A DNA stretch of 64,000 nt, taken from JAEEJA01 sp036343175. GTDB taxonomy: Bacteria; Bacillota; Clostridia; Lachnospirales; Lachnospiraceae. A model generated the notes under the pieces. It was given only the letters and a program-made list of their open reading frames with translations. It made no database searches and was not told where the DNA came from. The position numbers and the translations under genes are program-made. Each line of letters opens with the position of its first letter. Positions within the stretch are counted from its first letter, which is position 1. Where the stretch lies: positions 1 through 64,000 of the forward strand of contig JAZASR010000007.1 in NCBI GenBank assembly GCA_036343175.1, read 5' to 3'. Below, in pieces: positions 15,366-24,203 of the stretch.

Positions 15366-16769
15366 ATGTTGAATTTCAGAGTGCGGTGGCTCATGACTTA
15401 TCTGCTGCTGTTCATTATAATGCTTGTCCTTGTGAATACCTACGGCCATAGACTTAATTATAAAACTGTTTATGAGAATAACGTAAATGCAATGTACAGG
15501 CAGGCTTCATCTATCACTAATATGTACAACAGCCTTTTTCGTTCAAATCTTGACAGTATGTATGCAGAGTCGGTCCTTTTCAATACGGAAAAAGTATCGG
15601 GATATGGCACCATGGCAGTAAAGGCTGATGGGGAGATACTGTTCTGCACTGAGAATGAGGATGTCAGGGGAAAGAATATTTTTGACTATTCAAAGACATT
15701 TTTGAATTATCAGGTATATTCAGGCGATGCATTAAAAGAGCTTCTTTCAGATGATAATCTGTATGTCATCTGTCCGGTAAGCAGAAATATGAAACTGAGA
15801 GGCTATGTTATAGAGTTTACTTCTCTTGAAAATATCGAAGAAGAAGCAGTGACATTTTCAGATAACATTATTATCTGCTTTATACTGTTCATGTGCATAC
15901 TTTTCTTCATTATGACATTTCTGTATCTTGACTTTAAGATACCTATGATGAAGCTTATATCTGCTGCCAGAAATTATGCAAACGGTATTGCAGATCTTTC
16001 CGGTAAAAGACCTCATAATGACTTTGCAGACCTCTATGATTCCATTAAGTATATAGGTGAGAAAAGCGCGAATACAGCAAATGAGCAGAAAGAGTTCATA
16101 GCAAACGTATCGCACGATTTCCGCTCTCCCCTTACTTCCATAAAGGGTTACACTCAGGCCTTTTATGATGGAACCATCCCTCCTGAGGAAGGGAAAAAAT
16201 ATTATGAAATAATCCTTTTTGAGACCGAACGTCTTATCAAGATGACCAATAACATCCTGGAGCTGAATAAATTCGACAGCGCCACTATGAAGCTTGAACG
16301 CCTTGACTTTGATCTGATACCGGTGATCAGGATGAGTGCGGCTCCATTTGAAAGACGGTGCAGGGAAAAAAATATCACGATAGATCTTGTGTTCTCTTCA
16401 GAAACACTGATGATCAATGCTGATCAGGACAAGATCGAGCAGGTGATCCAGAACCTTCTTGACAATGCTGTCAAGTTCAGCCACGAAGGCGGAAATATTA
16501 CTGTAAGTACTTCAGTACGCAACAGCAAAGCATTTGTATCTGTAAAAGACAATGGCATCGGAATATCATCTGAAGCCCAGAATAAGATATGGGACAGATT
16601 CTTTAAGATCGATTCTTCCCGTGGAAGGGATAAAAAGGGAAGCGGTCTTGGACTTTCCATTACAAAGGAAATAATAGATGCCCATGGTGAGAATATCAGC
16701 TGTATCAGTACTCCCGGAGCAGGAACAGAGTTCATATTCTCACTTAAGGCAGTTCAGAGCGAGATGTAA
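15366..16769 (+). CDS. Sensor histidine kinase
   Basis: A 467-residue membrane kinase paired with the regulator just upstream. TM1 is at about residues 9-25 and TM2 at about 166-188, with an extracytoplasmic sensor of about 140 residues between them and a HAMP-like linker after. The phosphoacceptor is His250 in NVSHDFRSPL. The catalytic domain has the N box (NLLDNAVKF), G1 (DNGIGI) and G2 (GSGLGL). The signal is unknown. The next gene, a membrane-anchored PDZ protein, is only 52 bp away and may belong to the same response. Confidence 0.93.
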   Translation: MLNFRVRWLMTYLLLFIIMLVLVNTYGHRLNYKTVYENNVNAMYRQASSITNMYNSLFRSNLDSMYAESVLFNTEKVSGYGTMAVKADGEILFCTENEDVRGKNIFDYSKTFLNYQVYSGDALKELLSDDNLYVICPVSRNMKLRGYVIEFTSLENIEEEAVTFSDNIIICFILFMCILFFIMTFLYLDFKIPMMKLISAARNYANGIADLSGKRPHNDFADLYDSIKYIGEKSANTANEQKEFIANVSHDFRSPLTSIKGYTQAFYDGTIPPEEGKKYYEIILFETERLIKMTNNILELNKFDSATMKLERLDFDLIPVIRMSAAPFERRCREKNITIDLVFSSETLMINADQDKIEQVIQNLLDNAVKFSHEGGNITVSTSVRNSKAFVSVKDNGIGISSEAQNKIWDRFFKIDSSRGRDKKGSGLGLSITKEIIDAHGENISCISTPGAGTEFIFSLKAVQSEM

Positions 16770-16821
16770 ATAATACCATATAGGGTAATTTTGGAGATAT
16801 TAATATCAGAAAGGTGCACCT

Positions 16822-18168
16822 ATGGGAACGAGTGATAATTTACATGATGATCCTGAAAAGGAGAATGAAAAATTATCTGACGAAAAAAGAGAAAGAGCTG
16901 AAAGAAAAAAAAGACGCATAGAAGAAAAGAAACAGAAGAAAAAGGCTGCAGAGGATAAGGACAGGTTTATCCGTGAGACTCTTAAGATCGATCATAAGAA
17001 TAACTTAAGAGTCTACAGCAGGAGAGTGGGAGTGACACTTCTTCTTGCCCTCTTCTTTGGAATGGTAGCAGGCGTTACTTTCTTTGTAGCCAATCATTTT
17101 ATCAGCATTCCTTATCTGGATGATAATGGAAAAGGCATGGAAACACCGACTGTAAGCACTTCAGAAACGCCGGCCGCTGAAAGATCGCAGACTGAGACTG
17201 TAAGCAATGCCATAATGCCGGAAGACCTTACTACTCTGCAGGGATATGAAGATGTGTCAAAAAAACTCGCTGGAATCGGCAATTCTTTTAATGATTCCAT
17301 AACATCCTTTACTGTGAATTCCGCAGATGATACAGGTGTTAACTATCCTGACTCTCTTGTTCCGGGACTTATTTTCGATGAGGACGACGAGCACTATTAT
17401 ATTGTCGCATCGGGCGCAGATGGAAAATATTCCAAGAGCTCAATGCAGGTCGGAGATGACTTCTCCGTGGCTGTCGATATGCTGGGAGAGGATAAGAATA
17501 TCGGACTTGCTGTCTTTTCTGCTGAAAAGTCCGATTTTCCTGAAGAAAAAGCACAGTCATTAAAGAAAGCTTTATTATCTGACAGCGCGGGGCTGATAAG
17601 AGGAAACCTCGTTATTGCTGTCGGATGTCCGGATGGATGCCTTGATACGGTTGTTACGGGAATCGTGACCAATACAATGGACTTCCAGAGCACTGATAAT
17701 GAAATAAAGATAATAAAAACGGATATTCCTTATTATCCTCAGGCATCCGGCTTTGTTTCTGATATAAATGGCAGGATAGTCGGCATCATCACTACAGATG
17801 AACGCACAGGCAAAGGAAATATGTCTTTTATAAGTATTGATTCTTTGAGGAGTGAGATCCTTGGGCTTGAGGCGGGAAACGGACGTCTGTATTTCGGCAT
17901 TAAAGGGACAGGTGTAGATAAGGAAAAAGCAGAAGAGGATAACCTGACGCCTGGCATATATATCGATCAGGTCGATCCGGAATCACCGGCGTTTGAAAGC
18001 GGACTCAGAAATGCAGATACTATTACAAAGATAAATGGTAATGATATATCGAGCATGAATGAATTCAATTCCCTTATTTATAATATTGGAAAGGGAGAAA
18101 AATTCGATATTGCAATAGTCAGAAATAACGAAGAAAAGATATTGACAGGTAAGGTGTCAGAGAAATAG
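16822..18168 (+). CDS. Membrane-anchored HtrA-like PDZ protein lacking the catalytic triad
   Basis: A 448-residue protein with a very charged cytoplasmic N-terminus (about 1-66), one TM helix (about 70-91), an HtrA-like double beta barrel (about 130-345) and a PDZ domain (about 350-446). The barrel keeps the DegP/HtrA landmarks in degraded form: VVTGIVTN for the strand after the Asp region, and IKTDIPYYPQASGF where active enzymes have I-T-D-A-x-I-N-x-G-N-S-G-G-P. The nucleophile Ser motif is thus absent, and VASGA replaces the TNNHV histidine block. It is probably a pseudo-protease that binds extracytoplasmic protein ends. It directly follows the two-component genes. Confidence 0.8.
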   Translation: MGTSDNLHDDPEKENEKLSDEKRERAERKKRRIEEKKQKKKAAEDKDRFIRETLKIDHKNNLRVYSRRVGVTLLLALFFGMVAGVTFFVANHFISIPYLDDNGKGMETPTVSTSETPAAERSQTETVSNAIMPEDLTTLQGYEDVSKKLAGIGNSFNDSITSFTVNSADDTGVNYPDSLVPGLIFDEDDEHYYIVASGADGKYSKSSMQVGDDFSVAVDMLGEDKNIGLAVFSAEKSDFPEEKAQSLKKALLSDSAGLIRGNLVIAVGCPDGCLDTVVTGIVTNTMDFQSTDNEIKIIKTDIPYYPQASGFVSDINGRIVGIITTDERTGKGNMSFISIDSLRSEILGLEAGNGRLYFGIKGTGVDKEKAEEDNLTPGIYIDQVDPESPAFESGLRNADTITKINGNDISSMNEFNSLIYNIGKGEKFDIAIVRNNEEKILTGKVSEK

Positions 18169-18200
18169 ATAATATTTATCATAATGGTGTTAAGAAAGAT

Positions 18201-18650
18201 ATGAAAAAGATATTTGAGAGCAGAAGCGAAGAAGAGACAGAACGGATAGCTGCAGGTCTTGCAGAAAAGGCCGGACCCGGCATGGTCATCACACTGGACG
18301 GCGACCTCGGAGTTGGAAAGACTGTCTTTACCAAGGGTTTTGGCGCGGGGCTTGGGATAAAAACAGTTATAAACAGTCCGACTTTCACTATTCTGAAAAC
18401 ATACGAAGAAGGACGCATCCCGCTTGCGCATTTTGATGTATACAGGATCATAGATCCCCTGGAAATGGATGAAACAGGATATGAGGATTATTTCTTCGGC
18501 AATTATGTTTCACTGGTCGAGTGGGCAGACAATATAAGTGAGCTGATTCCGGAAGACGCGGTTCATATATCCATTGAAAAGGACCTGCAAAAAGGTTTCG
18601 ATTACAGGAAGATCACAGTGACAAAGAATGAAAGAGAGATCGTAAAATGA
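18201..18650 (+). CDS. tsaE: tRNA t6A biosynthesis ATPase TsaE
   Basis: A 149-residue P-loop ATPase that drives the TsaB-TsaD-TsaE cycle in making N6-threonylcarbamoyladenosine at position 37 of ANN-decoding tRNAs. Walker A is GDLGVGKT near residues 32-39, followed by SPTFTILKTYE and the VEWADNI motif typical of TsaE. It overlaps tsaB by four bases (ATGA), so the two are translationally coupled. Confidence 0.95.
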   Translation: MKKIFESRSEEETERIAAGLAEKAGPGMVITLDGDLGVGKTVFTKGFGAGLGIKTVINSPTFTILKTYEEGRIPLAHFDVYRIIDPLEMDETGYEDYFFGNYVSLVEWADNISELIPEDAVHISIEKDLQKGFDYRKITVTKNEREIVK

Positions 18651-19429
18651 AAATACTGGGAATAGATTCATCCGGCACTTCAGCTTCTGCCGCAGTATAT
18701 GATACAGATCAGGAAAAGATCCTTTCTGCCAGCATGAGCGATACGGGTTATACACATTCAGCAGCTCTTATGCCTATGATTGACCAGACACTTAAGAATG
18801 GCTGCACAGATGTAAAGGAGATAGGCCTCATAGCAATATCCAGGGGGCCGGGTTCATTTACAGGCTTACGTATAGGAGCAGGAACTGCAAAGGGACTTGC
18901 AATTGCGCTCGGGGTAGATATAGCCCCTGTATCCACGCTTCTTTCTCTGGCTGAAAATTATGCGGGGCCTTCAGATTCCATTATCTGTTCTATTATGAAT
19001 GCCAGGCGCGATCAGGTCTATACAGCCGCATATAAGTGGTCAGATGATCATTTCCTGTGCGTTCTTCCCGAGCAGGCCTGTTCAATTGATGAACTGATAG
19101 CTCAATTGGAAAATATCGATGCTGAACATCATGAGGAAGAAAAGAAAGTTCATGTGAACGGTGATAAGGCCTGCAATGATGAAAGTATCAGGGTAAGCTT
19201 CGTAGGAGACGGGATCCCGGTCTTCCGTGACCGGATAGATGAAAAGCTTAAGTGTCCGCATAGGTTCGCTCTGCCCCATATGGCAAAACAGTCTGCCGCA
19301 TCAATATGCATGTGTGCTGAGAAAATGCTGGAAGACGGACTCACAGTCCCTGTGAATGAATTCAAACCGGAATACCTTCGCAGATCCCAGGCTGAGAGAG
19401 AAGCTGAAGAGAAGAAAGCAGAAGGATGA
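18647..19429 (+). CDS. tsaB: tRNA t6A biosynthesis protein TsaB
   Basis: A 260-residue ASKHA-fold partner that dimerises with TsaD. The N-terminus (ILGIDSSGTSASAAV) and SRGPGSFTGLRIG are diagnostic. The C-terminal part, with a charged insert around residues 160-185, is less conserved, as in other TsaB proteins, and makes it slightly longer than usual. It sits between tsaE and rimI, the common Firmicute order. Confidence 0.93.
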   Translation: MKILGIDSSGTSASAAVYDTDQEKILSASMSDTGYTHSAALMPMIDQTLKNGCTDVKEIGLIAISRGPGSFTGLRIGAGTAKGLAIALGVDIAPVSTLLSLAENYAGPSDSIICSIMNARRDQVYTAAYKWSDDHFLCVLPEQACSIDELIAQLENIDAEHHEEEKKVHVNGDKACNDESIRVSFVGDGIPVFRDRIDEKLKCPHRFALPHMAKQSAASICMCAEKMLEDGLTVPVNEFKPEYLRRSQAEREAEEKKAEG

Positions 19430-19476
19430 TATTTTTAACCCTTAAGCAGGGGATATCATCATGAAAATACTATCAG

Positions 19477-19974
19477 ATGTGGATGACAAAGAAACCGGAA
19501 GAATTTTATAATATGCTGCTGAATGAAAAATATGAGATCAGGAGAATGACACTGGCGGACGCCGGACCCTGTCTGTCCATTGAAAAGGACTCGGAAACAG
19601 ATCCCTGGCATTTGCATGATTTTACTGATAATGTAGATAAAGAGCATTCGGTCTGGCTTGTGTGCTGCGGGAAAGAAGATCCTGCGGATATAGTTGGTTT
19701 TATCTGCTTTCAGGTATTATTCGAATGTTCGGATCTTTTAGATATTGCAGTAAGCCCTGCACACAGAAGACAGGGAATAGCAAAAGCCCTATGGTTACGG
19801 GGACTTTTTCTGCTTAAAGAGCGTCACGTTGAGAAAGTTATGCTGGAGGTACGTGCGTCCAATATATCAGCAATTTCCCTTTATGCATCCCTGGGCTTTA
19901 AGAAGATCAGCACACGCCGCGCCTACTACCGGGATCCGCTTGAGGATGCCATTATTATGATGCTCGAAATATAA
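19477..19974 (+). CDS. rimI: Ribosomal-protein-alanine N-acetyltransferase RimI-like
   Basis: A GNAT acetyltransferase of up to 165 residues, family of the enzyme that acetylates the N-terminus of ribosomal protein S18. The acetyl-CoA loop RRQGIAKAL, LEVRASNISAISLYASLGF and YYRDPLEDAIIM are the RimI landmarks. The start is unclear: ATG 19477 lacks a good ribosome binding site, while ATG 19513 is preceded by GGAAG and would remove twelve residues outside the domain. Its place after tsaB is the usual one. Confidence 0.9.
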   Translation: MWMTKKPEEFYNMLLNEKYEIRRMTLADAGPCLSIEKDSETDPWHLHDFTDNVDKEHSVWLVCCGKEDPADIVGFICFQVLFECSDLLDIAVSPAHRRQGIAKALWLRGLFLLKERHVEKVMLEVRASNISAISLYASLGFKKISTRRAYYRDPLEDAIIMMLEI

Positions 19975-20045
19975 ATGCTAATGATCACGTTTATTATTTT
20001 GAGCAAAGTCGGACTGGTAAATTTAAGGCATGAGGCAAATTTTAA

Positions 20046-20117
20046 GCCTTGCAGTGCAATTAAGCCATGCAGTGCAATTAAGCCATGCAGTGCAATTAAA
20101 GTATGCAGCAGCAATTA
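20046..20117 (+). repeat. 18-bp tandem repeat (3 to 4 units) after rimI
   Basis: The unit GCCATGCAGTGCAATTAA occurs at 20046-20063 (one change), 20064-20081 and 20082-20099 (identical), then a degraded fourth unit at 20100-20117. It lies inside a 51-codon frame (19975-20130) that starts one base after the rimI stop codon and reads the repeat as PCSAIK three times. That frame has no ribosome binding site beyond possible stop-start coupling, so I list the repeat rather than a gene. Confidence 0.85.
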
Positions 20118-20186
20118 TGGTATGCCCTGAACATATAAAAGTTGTGAAAGCTGGATACTTTTGGACAATAGAAAGGAAATATTACG

Positions 20187-21101
20187 ATGCTCGATGTATG
20201 TCTCTTGGGAACAAGCGGTATGATGCCTCTTCCCGGAAGATATCTTACCTCAGCTTTGCTGAGATTCAACGGAAGCTCTCTCTTAATAGATGCAGGAGAG
20301 GGGACTCAGGTAGCCATCCGCAGCTGTGGATGGAGTATGAATCCTATTGATACGATACTTATTACCCACTTTCATGGAGATCATATAAGCGGAATAGGCG
20401 GTCTCCTTCTTTCAATGGCTAATTCAGACAGGAAGGACCCGGTAAGGATCATAGGTCCTAAAGGCCTGAAGGACGTCATAAGGTGCCTGCTTGTCATAGC
20501 ACCTTCGCTGCCCTTTGCACTTGAGTATACAGAGCTTGAAGAACCGATAGAAACATTTGCCATTAAGGGCATGAATATTACAGCCTTCAGGGTGTATCAC
20601 AATGTGACATGCTATGGCTACAGCATAGAGGTGCCAAGAGGAGGTGAGTTCTTTCCTGAGAAGGCAAAAGCCCTGAATATTCCGTTGAAATACTGGAATC
20701 CCCTCCAAAAGGGAAATACAGTGGAAGACCCTGATAATGGACAGGTATACACTCCTGATATGGTGCTTGGAGAGAAAAGAAAAGGAATAAAGGTAACATA
20801 CTGCACTGATTCAAGGCCGGTTGACCGCATCCGTGAATGTGCTGAAGGCTCTGACCTTTTTATATGTGAAGGCATGTATGGTGATACAGAAAAGGCAGCG
20901 GACGCAAAGGAAAAGAAGCATATGACCATGCAGGAGGGAGCTTATCTTGCCAGTGACGCTCATGTGCGCGAACTCTGGTTTACCCATTATTCACCTTCCA
21001 TGACACATCCTGAGCATTACATCGGAGAGATAAGAAAGATATTCCCATCAGCGAAGGCTTCCAAGGACGGAAGATGGAAGACGATCAATTTTGAAGACTG
21101 A
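20187..21101 (+). CDS. rnz: Ribonuclease Z
   Basis: A 304-residue metallo-beta-lactamase-fold endonuclease that trims the 3' ends of pre-tRNAs. The zinc motif THFHGDHISG (about residues 60-69), the preceding LIDAGEGTQ, the distal CTDSRP and the final WFTHYSPSM are all RNase Z landmarks. GAAAGGAA precedes the ATG. It lies between tsaB-rimI and tsaD, so four tRNA-related genes stand together. Confidence 0.95.
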   Translation: MLDVCLLGTSGMMPLPGRYLTSALLRFNGSSLLIDAGEGTQVAIRSCGWSMNPIDTILITHFHGDHISGIGGLLLSMANSDRKDPVRIIGPKGLKDVIRCLLVIAPSLPFALEYTELEEPIETFAIKGMNITAFRVYHNVTCYGYSIEVPRGGEFFPEKAKALNIPLKYWNPLQKGNTVEDPDNGQVYTPDMVLGEKRKGIKVTYCTDSRPVDRIRECAEGSDLFICEGMYGDTEKAADAKEKKHMTMQEGAYLASDAHVRELWFTHYSPSMTHPEHYIGEIRKIFPSAKASKDGRWKTINFED

Positions 21102-21185
21102 TATGGAATATCAGAGGCAGACCGGATAATATGATCATCTGTGTGCTGATAATATGAATACTGATGATAATTAATGAAAGGTAAT

Positions 21186-22202
21186 ATGATGAAAGATATA
21201 TTGATCCTTGGACTTGAGAGCTCATGTGATGAGACGGCAGCTTCAGTTGTGGTCAATGGACGACATGTGCTCTCCAATGTGATTTATTCTCAGATAGATA
21301 TACATACGCTTTATGGCGGGGTGGTGCCTGAAATAGCATCCAGAAAGCATATAGAGAAGGTCGACACAGTAATAAAAAAAGCCCTTTCAGATGCCTGTGT
21401 TACCCTTGACGACATTACAGCAGTAGCAGTGACATGCGGTCCCGGTCTGGTCGGTCCGCTTCTTGTAGGTGTAAGTACAGCAAAGGCACTTGCCTATGCG
21501 GCCGGTAAGCCATTTATAGGGGTCAATCACATCAAGGGGCATATAGCTGCCAATTATCTCGAACATGAGGACCTTGAACCTCCATTTCTCTGTCTTGTGG
21601 TTTCCGGAGGTCATACCCATCTTGTGCAGGTCGATTCACATACTGATTTCAAAGTTTTAGGCGTTACGAGAGATGATGCAGCAGGAGAGGCATTTGACAA
21701 GGTTGCCAGGGCGATAGGGCTGGGGTACCCGGGCGGGCCGAAGATAGATAAGATCTCAAAAGAAGGAGATCCTTACGCAATAGAATTTCCAAGGGCAAAG
21801 GTCGGGGGAAGCGAATACAGCTTCAGTTTTTCAGGCGTCAAGTCGGCAGTCCTCAATTACCTTAATTCCATGGAAATGAAAGGTGAAGCCGTCAACCGTG
21901 CAGATGTTGCCGCTTCATTCCAGCAGGCTGTCATAGACGTGCTGGTGGGTCACAGCATGCATTATGCTTCAGCTCACCATGAAAAGCGTATATGTATAGC
22001 AGGGGGCGTAGCATCGAATTCAGCTCTCAGAGCTCTCTTTAAGGCAGAGGGTGACAGGCGCGGGATCGAAGTGCTTTTCCCTTCACCGGTCTTCTGCACT
22101 GACAATGGAGCCATGATAGCCAGTCAGGGCTTCTATGAGTATCAGGCCGGAGTCCGTTCCGATCTGACTTTAAACGCTTATCCGAACCTTGAGCTGAGCT
22201 GA
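21186..22202 (+). CDS. tsaD: tRNA t6A biosynthesis catalytic subunit TsaD
   Basis: A protein of about 338 residues that transfers the threonylcarbamoyl group to A37 of tRNA with TsaB and TsaE. Visible are LGLESSCDETAAS, the metal-binding HIKGHIAANYLE, VVSGGHTHLV, and GGVASNSALR near the C-terminus. ATG 21186 or 21189 sits six to nine bases after GAAAGG, better than the in-frame ATG at 21174. Separation from tsaE-tsaB by rimI and rnz is the notable point of this cluster. Confidence 0.95.
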   Translation: MMKDILILGLESSCDETAASVVVNGRHVLSNVIYSQIDIHTLYGGVVPEIASRKHIEKVDTVIKKALSDACVTLDDITAVAVTCGPGLVGPLLVGVSTAKALAYAAGKPFIGVNHIKGHIAANYLEHEDLEPPFLCLVVSGGHTHLVQVDSHTDFKVLGVTRDDAAGEAFDKVARAIGLGYPGGPKIDKISKEGDPYAIEFPRAKVGGSEYSFSFSGVKSAVLNYLNSMEMKGEAVNRADVAASFQQAVIDVLVGHSMHYASAHHEKRICIAGGVASNSALRALFKAEGDRRGIEVLFPSPVFCTDNGAMIASQGFYEYQAGVRSDLTLNAYPNLELS

Positions 22203-22219
22203 TTTTTGAAGTATACTGT

Positions 22220-22375
22220 GTGATAAAAGATCTACCTGCAGACTTTATTGAGCCCGGATCATACAGAAAGCCGGACCTTTGCGGAGCTTTAAGTGCAGTG
22301 TACGAAAAAAAGACGGATGTTTTTTCAGATCTTTTATACGCAAAATACGGAAAGGTTCGTATTTTGTCAAAATAA
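22220..22375 (+). CDS. Possible small protein between tsaD and the exonuclease
   Basis: A GTG-started frame of 51 codons fills most of the 194-bp gap after tsaD. It reads VIKDLPADFIEPGSYRKPDL and goes on to a basic C-terminus (KYGKVRILSK). The composition is protein-like, with codon use similar to the flanking genes, and the frame stays open back to 22193. There is no convincing ribosome binding site and I recognise no family, so it may be a remnant of a longer gene or chance. Confidence 0.35.
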   Translation: MIKDLPADFIEPGSYRKPDLCGALSAVYEKKTDVFSDLLYAKYGKVRILSK

Positions 22376-22396
22376 TACAATAAGGCAGACCGATAT

Positions 22397-23062
22397 ATGA
22401 ACCACGTAATGATAGATCTGGAGATGAATAAAATCCCCAGACAGGAGAATGAGAGAGGAGACCATCTTTCAAGCGAACTGATCGAGATCGGTGCAGTAAA
22501 GATGGATAAGGATTATAAGATCATCGATAAGTACCAGACCTATGTAGACCCTGATTTCGGTCCGATAGATCCTATCATTTATGATCTTACAGGAATAACA
22601 GATGATATGGTAAAAGGTGCGCCTAAGTACGACCAGGCAATGACCGACTTTATCAAATGGGTAGGAGGCGATAAGACAGCTTATTATTCATGGAGCATGT
22701 CCGATATAAGACAGTTTGAGCATGAATCGGCTTTTAAAAGGGTACATGAATCAGATGTTAAGAAGATGGCGGCTCTCTGGCATGACTTTCAGGCAGAGTT
22801 CTCGCTCCTCATTGGTACCAGCAAGTCTGTAAAGCTTTCTGATGCCGTCGCTTCAGCGGATTATACCTTTCAGGGAGATCAGCATACAGCCCTTGCAGAT
22901 GCCATGAATACAGCGGAGATATTTATCTTAAGCAAACACAAAAAAGAATTTGAAAGAGTCATGAAACCGGTGATAGATCTTTTCAGACCGGAAAGGCCGG
23001 GAAGCACCCTTCTTGAGATGTGCCCGGAATTTTTTGAGCAGTTTAAGGAAAGCGGAGAGTGA
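22397..23062 (+). CDS. DEDDh 3'-5' exonuclease (DnaQ/RNase T-like)
   Basis: A 221-residue exonuclease-domain protein. The catalytic pattern is visible: DLE near residues 7-9, the second Asp in WSMSD near residue 103, and H-x4-D in QHTALADA near residue 160. Such stand-alone proteins process DNA or RNA 3' ends; the substrate cannot be told from the sequence. It is close in form to the sporulation inhibitor KapD-like exonucleases, but that assignment is not secure. Confidence 0.85.
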   Translation: MNHVMIDLEMNKIPRQENERGDHLSSELIEIGAVKMDKDYKIIDKYQTYVDPDFGPIDPIIYDLTGITDDMVKGAPKYDQAMTDFIKWVGGDKTAYYSWSMSDIRQFEHESAFKRVHESDVKKMAALWHDFQAEFSLLIGTSKSVKLSDAVASADYTFQGDQHTALADAMNTAEIFILSKHKKEFERVMKPVIDLFRPERPGSTLLEMCPEFFEQFKESGE

Positions 23063-23175
23063 TATGACACGTTCTGTTTCCTGAATGGAAAACCTTTCTT
23101 ATTCCGGGAAAGTATCACTTTCTGGGAACGTATTACTGATTCTTATGGAGTCCTTACCGTACAGGAGAAATTATT

Positions 23176-24156
23176 ATGAAAATAAAGAATATTATTATGG
23201 ATATTAAGAAAATTATTTTATGTATGGCTGTCTGCACAGCAATGTTTACATTTACAGGCTGCTTTATGGTTGGAAATATTACTGTAAATCCGGACAGTAC
23301 AGTAAATGTCACATCAAAGATGGGATATGATAAAGCGCTTATTGATTCATTTGGAAGCGGTGCATCCGCTACCGATGCTGATGACGGCCTTACTATTGAA
23401 AATATCAACGGCAAGGATTATTATGTTGCGTCTTCTACAGCTGAAGATAATGCCAAATATGCAACTACAGCAGATCTTATGAAGGAAGAACCCAGTATGA
23501 AGATAACTCCTACTGAGTTCTATGCCTATGCAGGAAATGGTCAGGAGAACGCTGTACAGTCACAGATGGGACTGTCAGGAGATAATAAAGAACTGTTTGA
23601 TCAATATTTTGAATATGCAGACCTTGTCATTACATTTCCATACAAGGTGGTCAATACGAATGGAATAGTAGATGAGAAAACTCCTAATACTGTAACATTC
23701 CATATGCTTTCATCCCAGCTTTTTTCAGCACAGGAGCTTTATGCTTATACAGAAGCAAGTGTCAGTACTCCTGAGCAGGATAAGCAGGCAATAATTACCA
23801 AGTTAAATAAGGTATATAGAAATTTCTTCTCAGTCGAAAAGTGCAGGAACTGGGATTCAGACTTTAACCGCGCTCTTATTTCGATCCGCGGCAGTCACCG
23901 GGGACGTACATTCAATAAGACAGCGAGGGTATATGTAAAGAACAGCTGGAATTACATTATAAAAAGAAACGGGCGGCGTCTGCGCGGAAAGAAGCTCAGT
24001 GATTGTATTATAAACACCAAAGTGATAAAGATACCCGGATCAGACAGAGAGGCTAATTTGCAGGTATTCAGATTCCGTAAGGGCAATTATTATATAAAGG
24101 CGGTCTCCGACACAGAGAAGAAACACGTACAGGTCGCTTCATTCAGGGTCAGGTAA
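23176..24156 (+). CDS. Lipoprotein of unknown function
   Basis: A 326-residue protein with a lipoprotein signal: hydrophobic residues 12-27 and lipobox FTGC with the lipidated Cys29. The first half contains an NPDSTVNVTSKMGYDK segment like those in small secreted Firmicute lipoproteins. The last 80 residues are strongly basic with alternating aromatic residues (YIIKRNGRRLRGKKL). It probably sits on the outer face of the membrane. AGGAGA supports the start. Neighbours give no clue; I cannot assign a function. Confidence 0.7.
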   Translation: MKIKNIIMDIKKIILCMAVCTAMFTFTGCFMVGNITVNPDSTVNVTSKMGYDKALIDSFGSGASATDADDGLTIENINGKDYYVASSTAEDNAKYATTADLMKEEPSMKITPTEFYAYAGNGQENAVQSQMGLSGDNKELFDQYFEYADLVITFPYKVVNTNGIVDEKTPNTVTFHMLSSQLFSAQELYAYTEASVSTPEQDKQAIITKLNKVYRNFFSVEKCRNWDSDFNRALISIRGSHRGRTFNKTARVYVKNSWNYIIKRNGRRLRGKKLSDCIINTKVIKIPGSDREANLQVFRFRKGNYYIKAVSDTEKKHVQVASFRVR

Positions 24157-24203
24157 CTTTAATAAAATTACAGGGTGGAAAATTTAAGATCAGGGAGAAG
24201 ATC

